DNA of 64,000 bases, from assembly GCA_018340375.1 (NCBI GenBank), contig JAFFJZ010000003.1, positions 17,608,001 to 17,672,000 of the forward strand, given 5' to 3'. Origin of the DNA: Gonatopus flavifemur. Its lineage: Eukaryota; Arthropoda; Insecta; Hymenoptera; Dryinidae. The notes below the pieces were generated by a model. It made no database searches. It was not told where the DNA came from and saw only the letters and a list, made by a program, of their open reading frames with translations. Below are positions 62,602 through 64,000 of this stretch, piece by piece (the first letter of the stretch is position 1; each line of letters starts with the position of its first letter). The position numbers and the translations under genes are program-made.

Positions 62602-64000
62602 CTAGAAAATATATCATCGAACATTTATATTCTCATGCCATTCGCTAAAATGCTGTACAGAAAAAGAAGTGTGGGGAGATAACAAAACTATCATCTCCCT
62701 TGGGGATTTTGGTGTAATTACAATATTTGATGATGTTATGTACGTATAAGTTTATACAAGGATTCTATCCATTTCCTCGATCATACTTTTGAAACATTTC
62801 TCTTTTATATGTGCATCAATGTTATTCCGTTGTTCGATTTCTCACACGAGCTGGAATACAGTTGAGCTTGAATAGATCATCTTTCGTGAATACACACGTA
62901 AGACTCGGCTGTTGAATAATTCCAAGCGACCAATAATTCCTGTGCCCATGCACGTCTATTTAAATGCAAAACCAGGATCCGGTGAGAGTTAAAAATACTG
63001 ATCGTTCAAGTGAATGAAAGAAGGAATCTAAATCTCAATTCTCTAAAAAATGATGGCAACAAGGTTTCTTCGAGGGAATCGACCCTAGCGTGTATGAGCT
63101 CTGGCCTAGTCTTGGGCCCATGCTGGGCCGAGGCGGGCCCCATGGTACATACATGCTAGGGGACGTTAAAAACTCCCTCTTTTTGGTGATAAAAAAAAAC
63201 AAGTCCCATAGGAAATGAGTGGATTTTCGTAATACGATATTTCTTGGAATGCCTTCATCAATTTTGTTCAGTGATATGAGAGTCAGATCGATCTCCAACA
63301 AGTTAAGAATTTTCCTTTGATTTATTTCAAATTGAGATTCAATGAAAAGTGAAGTTATAATTAAAATTTGGATGTCGTGTGAAATCTATCGCACAGTTCC
63401 ATTGAATTCATCCTGGCGAATATCGATGAATCGAAAAGCAATCAAAAGATTCGGTCCACCTTTGATTACATTTTATAACAATTTCAATCTCGTTTTACTG
63501 TTTTGTGTAATAAAGTGTCATTAATAAACCAAAGTTGACCAAATATTTATCCATGTATTTTGAGGTACGAATATTTATTTGGTTATTAAAAAAATGTTGT
63601 AAAAAAGTTGAACGTGCACAATCACCAGATCGAATTGAAAATATTCGAGCACTGATGAAGGTGAGACCCGTGGAAAAAAAGTGTATACGTTGAAGCAATA
63701 AGTTGGCCATATGGTTCAATTGATATGGCGGTCACTTTCCATCGAATGTGCTGTGAAGATATTAAACAATATGCCTCGTAAATGCCATTCTATGATTGAC
63801 AACGATGGTGATTGAACGACTCACTAATTACACAGTGTTGTGGTACAAATTATGAATTATATAATCAACAATTGGGAAATAATTTTTGTCATATTCCTAA
63901 TCGACGAACTTTAGGATTTTTCCTCTTTTAGGGAATTCTTTGAAAGAAAGGTTTGCGGCAATTATTACTTAATTTTAAGGGTAATTGAAGGAGATTATAA
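62602..64000. other. Intron upstream of the ETHR TM2 exon
   Basis: I searched the minus strand for a TM1 exon (hydrophobic helix ending GN.M before a donor) and found none, so it lies beyond the window. Minus frames at 63035-63301 and 63495-63719 are not receptor-like. Confidence 0.5.
63083..63161. mobile_element. Small GC-rich inverted-repeat element, 79 bp
   Basis: CCCTAGCGTGTATG at the left is mirrored by CATACATGCTAGGG at the right with one mismatch in 14. The interior is made of GGGCCCATGCTGGGCC-type palindromic words. Nothing similar surrounds it, so it is probably a small inserted element. Confidence 0.55.

Noticed and set aside
63035..63301. 88-codon minus frame upstream of the TM2 exon as a possible N-terminal ETHR exon
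   Set aside because: It runs through the GC-rich mini-element at 63083-63161 and shows no TM1 helix or matching donor phase.

Overview
This window is AT-rich eukaryotic nuclear DNA, almost certainly from an insect. The anchor is a split GPCR gene on the minus strand. Three short coding exons join in frame across consensus splice sites and spell TM2, extracellular loop 1, TM3 with an ERY motif, and the start of TM4. Their sequence matches what I know of insect ecdysis-triggering-hormone receptors (ETHR). A hymenopteran (for example a parasitoid wasp) would fit the base composition, large introns and repeat style, but the window does not prove it.

Layout, read 5'->3' on the minus strand (high to low coordinates): 62602-64000 is intron upstream of the TM2 exon, and I found no TM1 exon there. 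The TM2 exon is 62439-62601. An intron of 50,466 nt (11973-62438) follows. The TM3 exon is 11864-11972, a 178-nt intron follows, and the TM4 exon is 11614-11685. Positions 1-11613 lie downstream; I could not find ECL2/TM5-TM7 exons there. Both ends of the gene therefore probably lie outside the window.

The giant intron holds most of what else is visible. It carries several families of short inverted-repeat elements (MITE or foldback type), many ending in CACGG..CCGTG or CACTG..CAGTG and some flanked by TA. Recognisable families recur at (a) 904-1136 and 15339-15420; (b) 1248-1443, 40142-40367 and 62170-62363; (c) 3484-3605 and 39893-40090; (d) 34807-35171 and 56458-56866. There are also a 504-bp foldback (8099-8602), a 295-bp palindromic element (49975-50269), a 50-bp tandem array (22086-22285), a GAACC-type array (23931-24250), a CAGTACTGG-rich satellite-like block (35486-35916) and two perfect hairpins (24255-24305, 46502-46552).

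A few islands richer in G+C stand out. The best is 37380-38160 on the plus strand. A two-exon reading (37452-37519 joined to 37743-37890) keeps frame and gives a 71-residue protein of unknown family, followed by AATAAA. It would be a gene nested antisense in the ETHR intron. A second island (25268-27560) has a 59-nt minus-strand segment with very good splice signals and several long frames without ATG. These are hypotheses. Balanced base composition alone makes open frames look protein-like, so transcript or cross-species evidence is needed. I saw no rRNA, convincing tRNA, CRISPR, phage or bacterial operon structure, and no recognisable viral gene.
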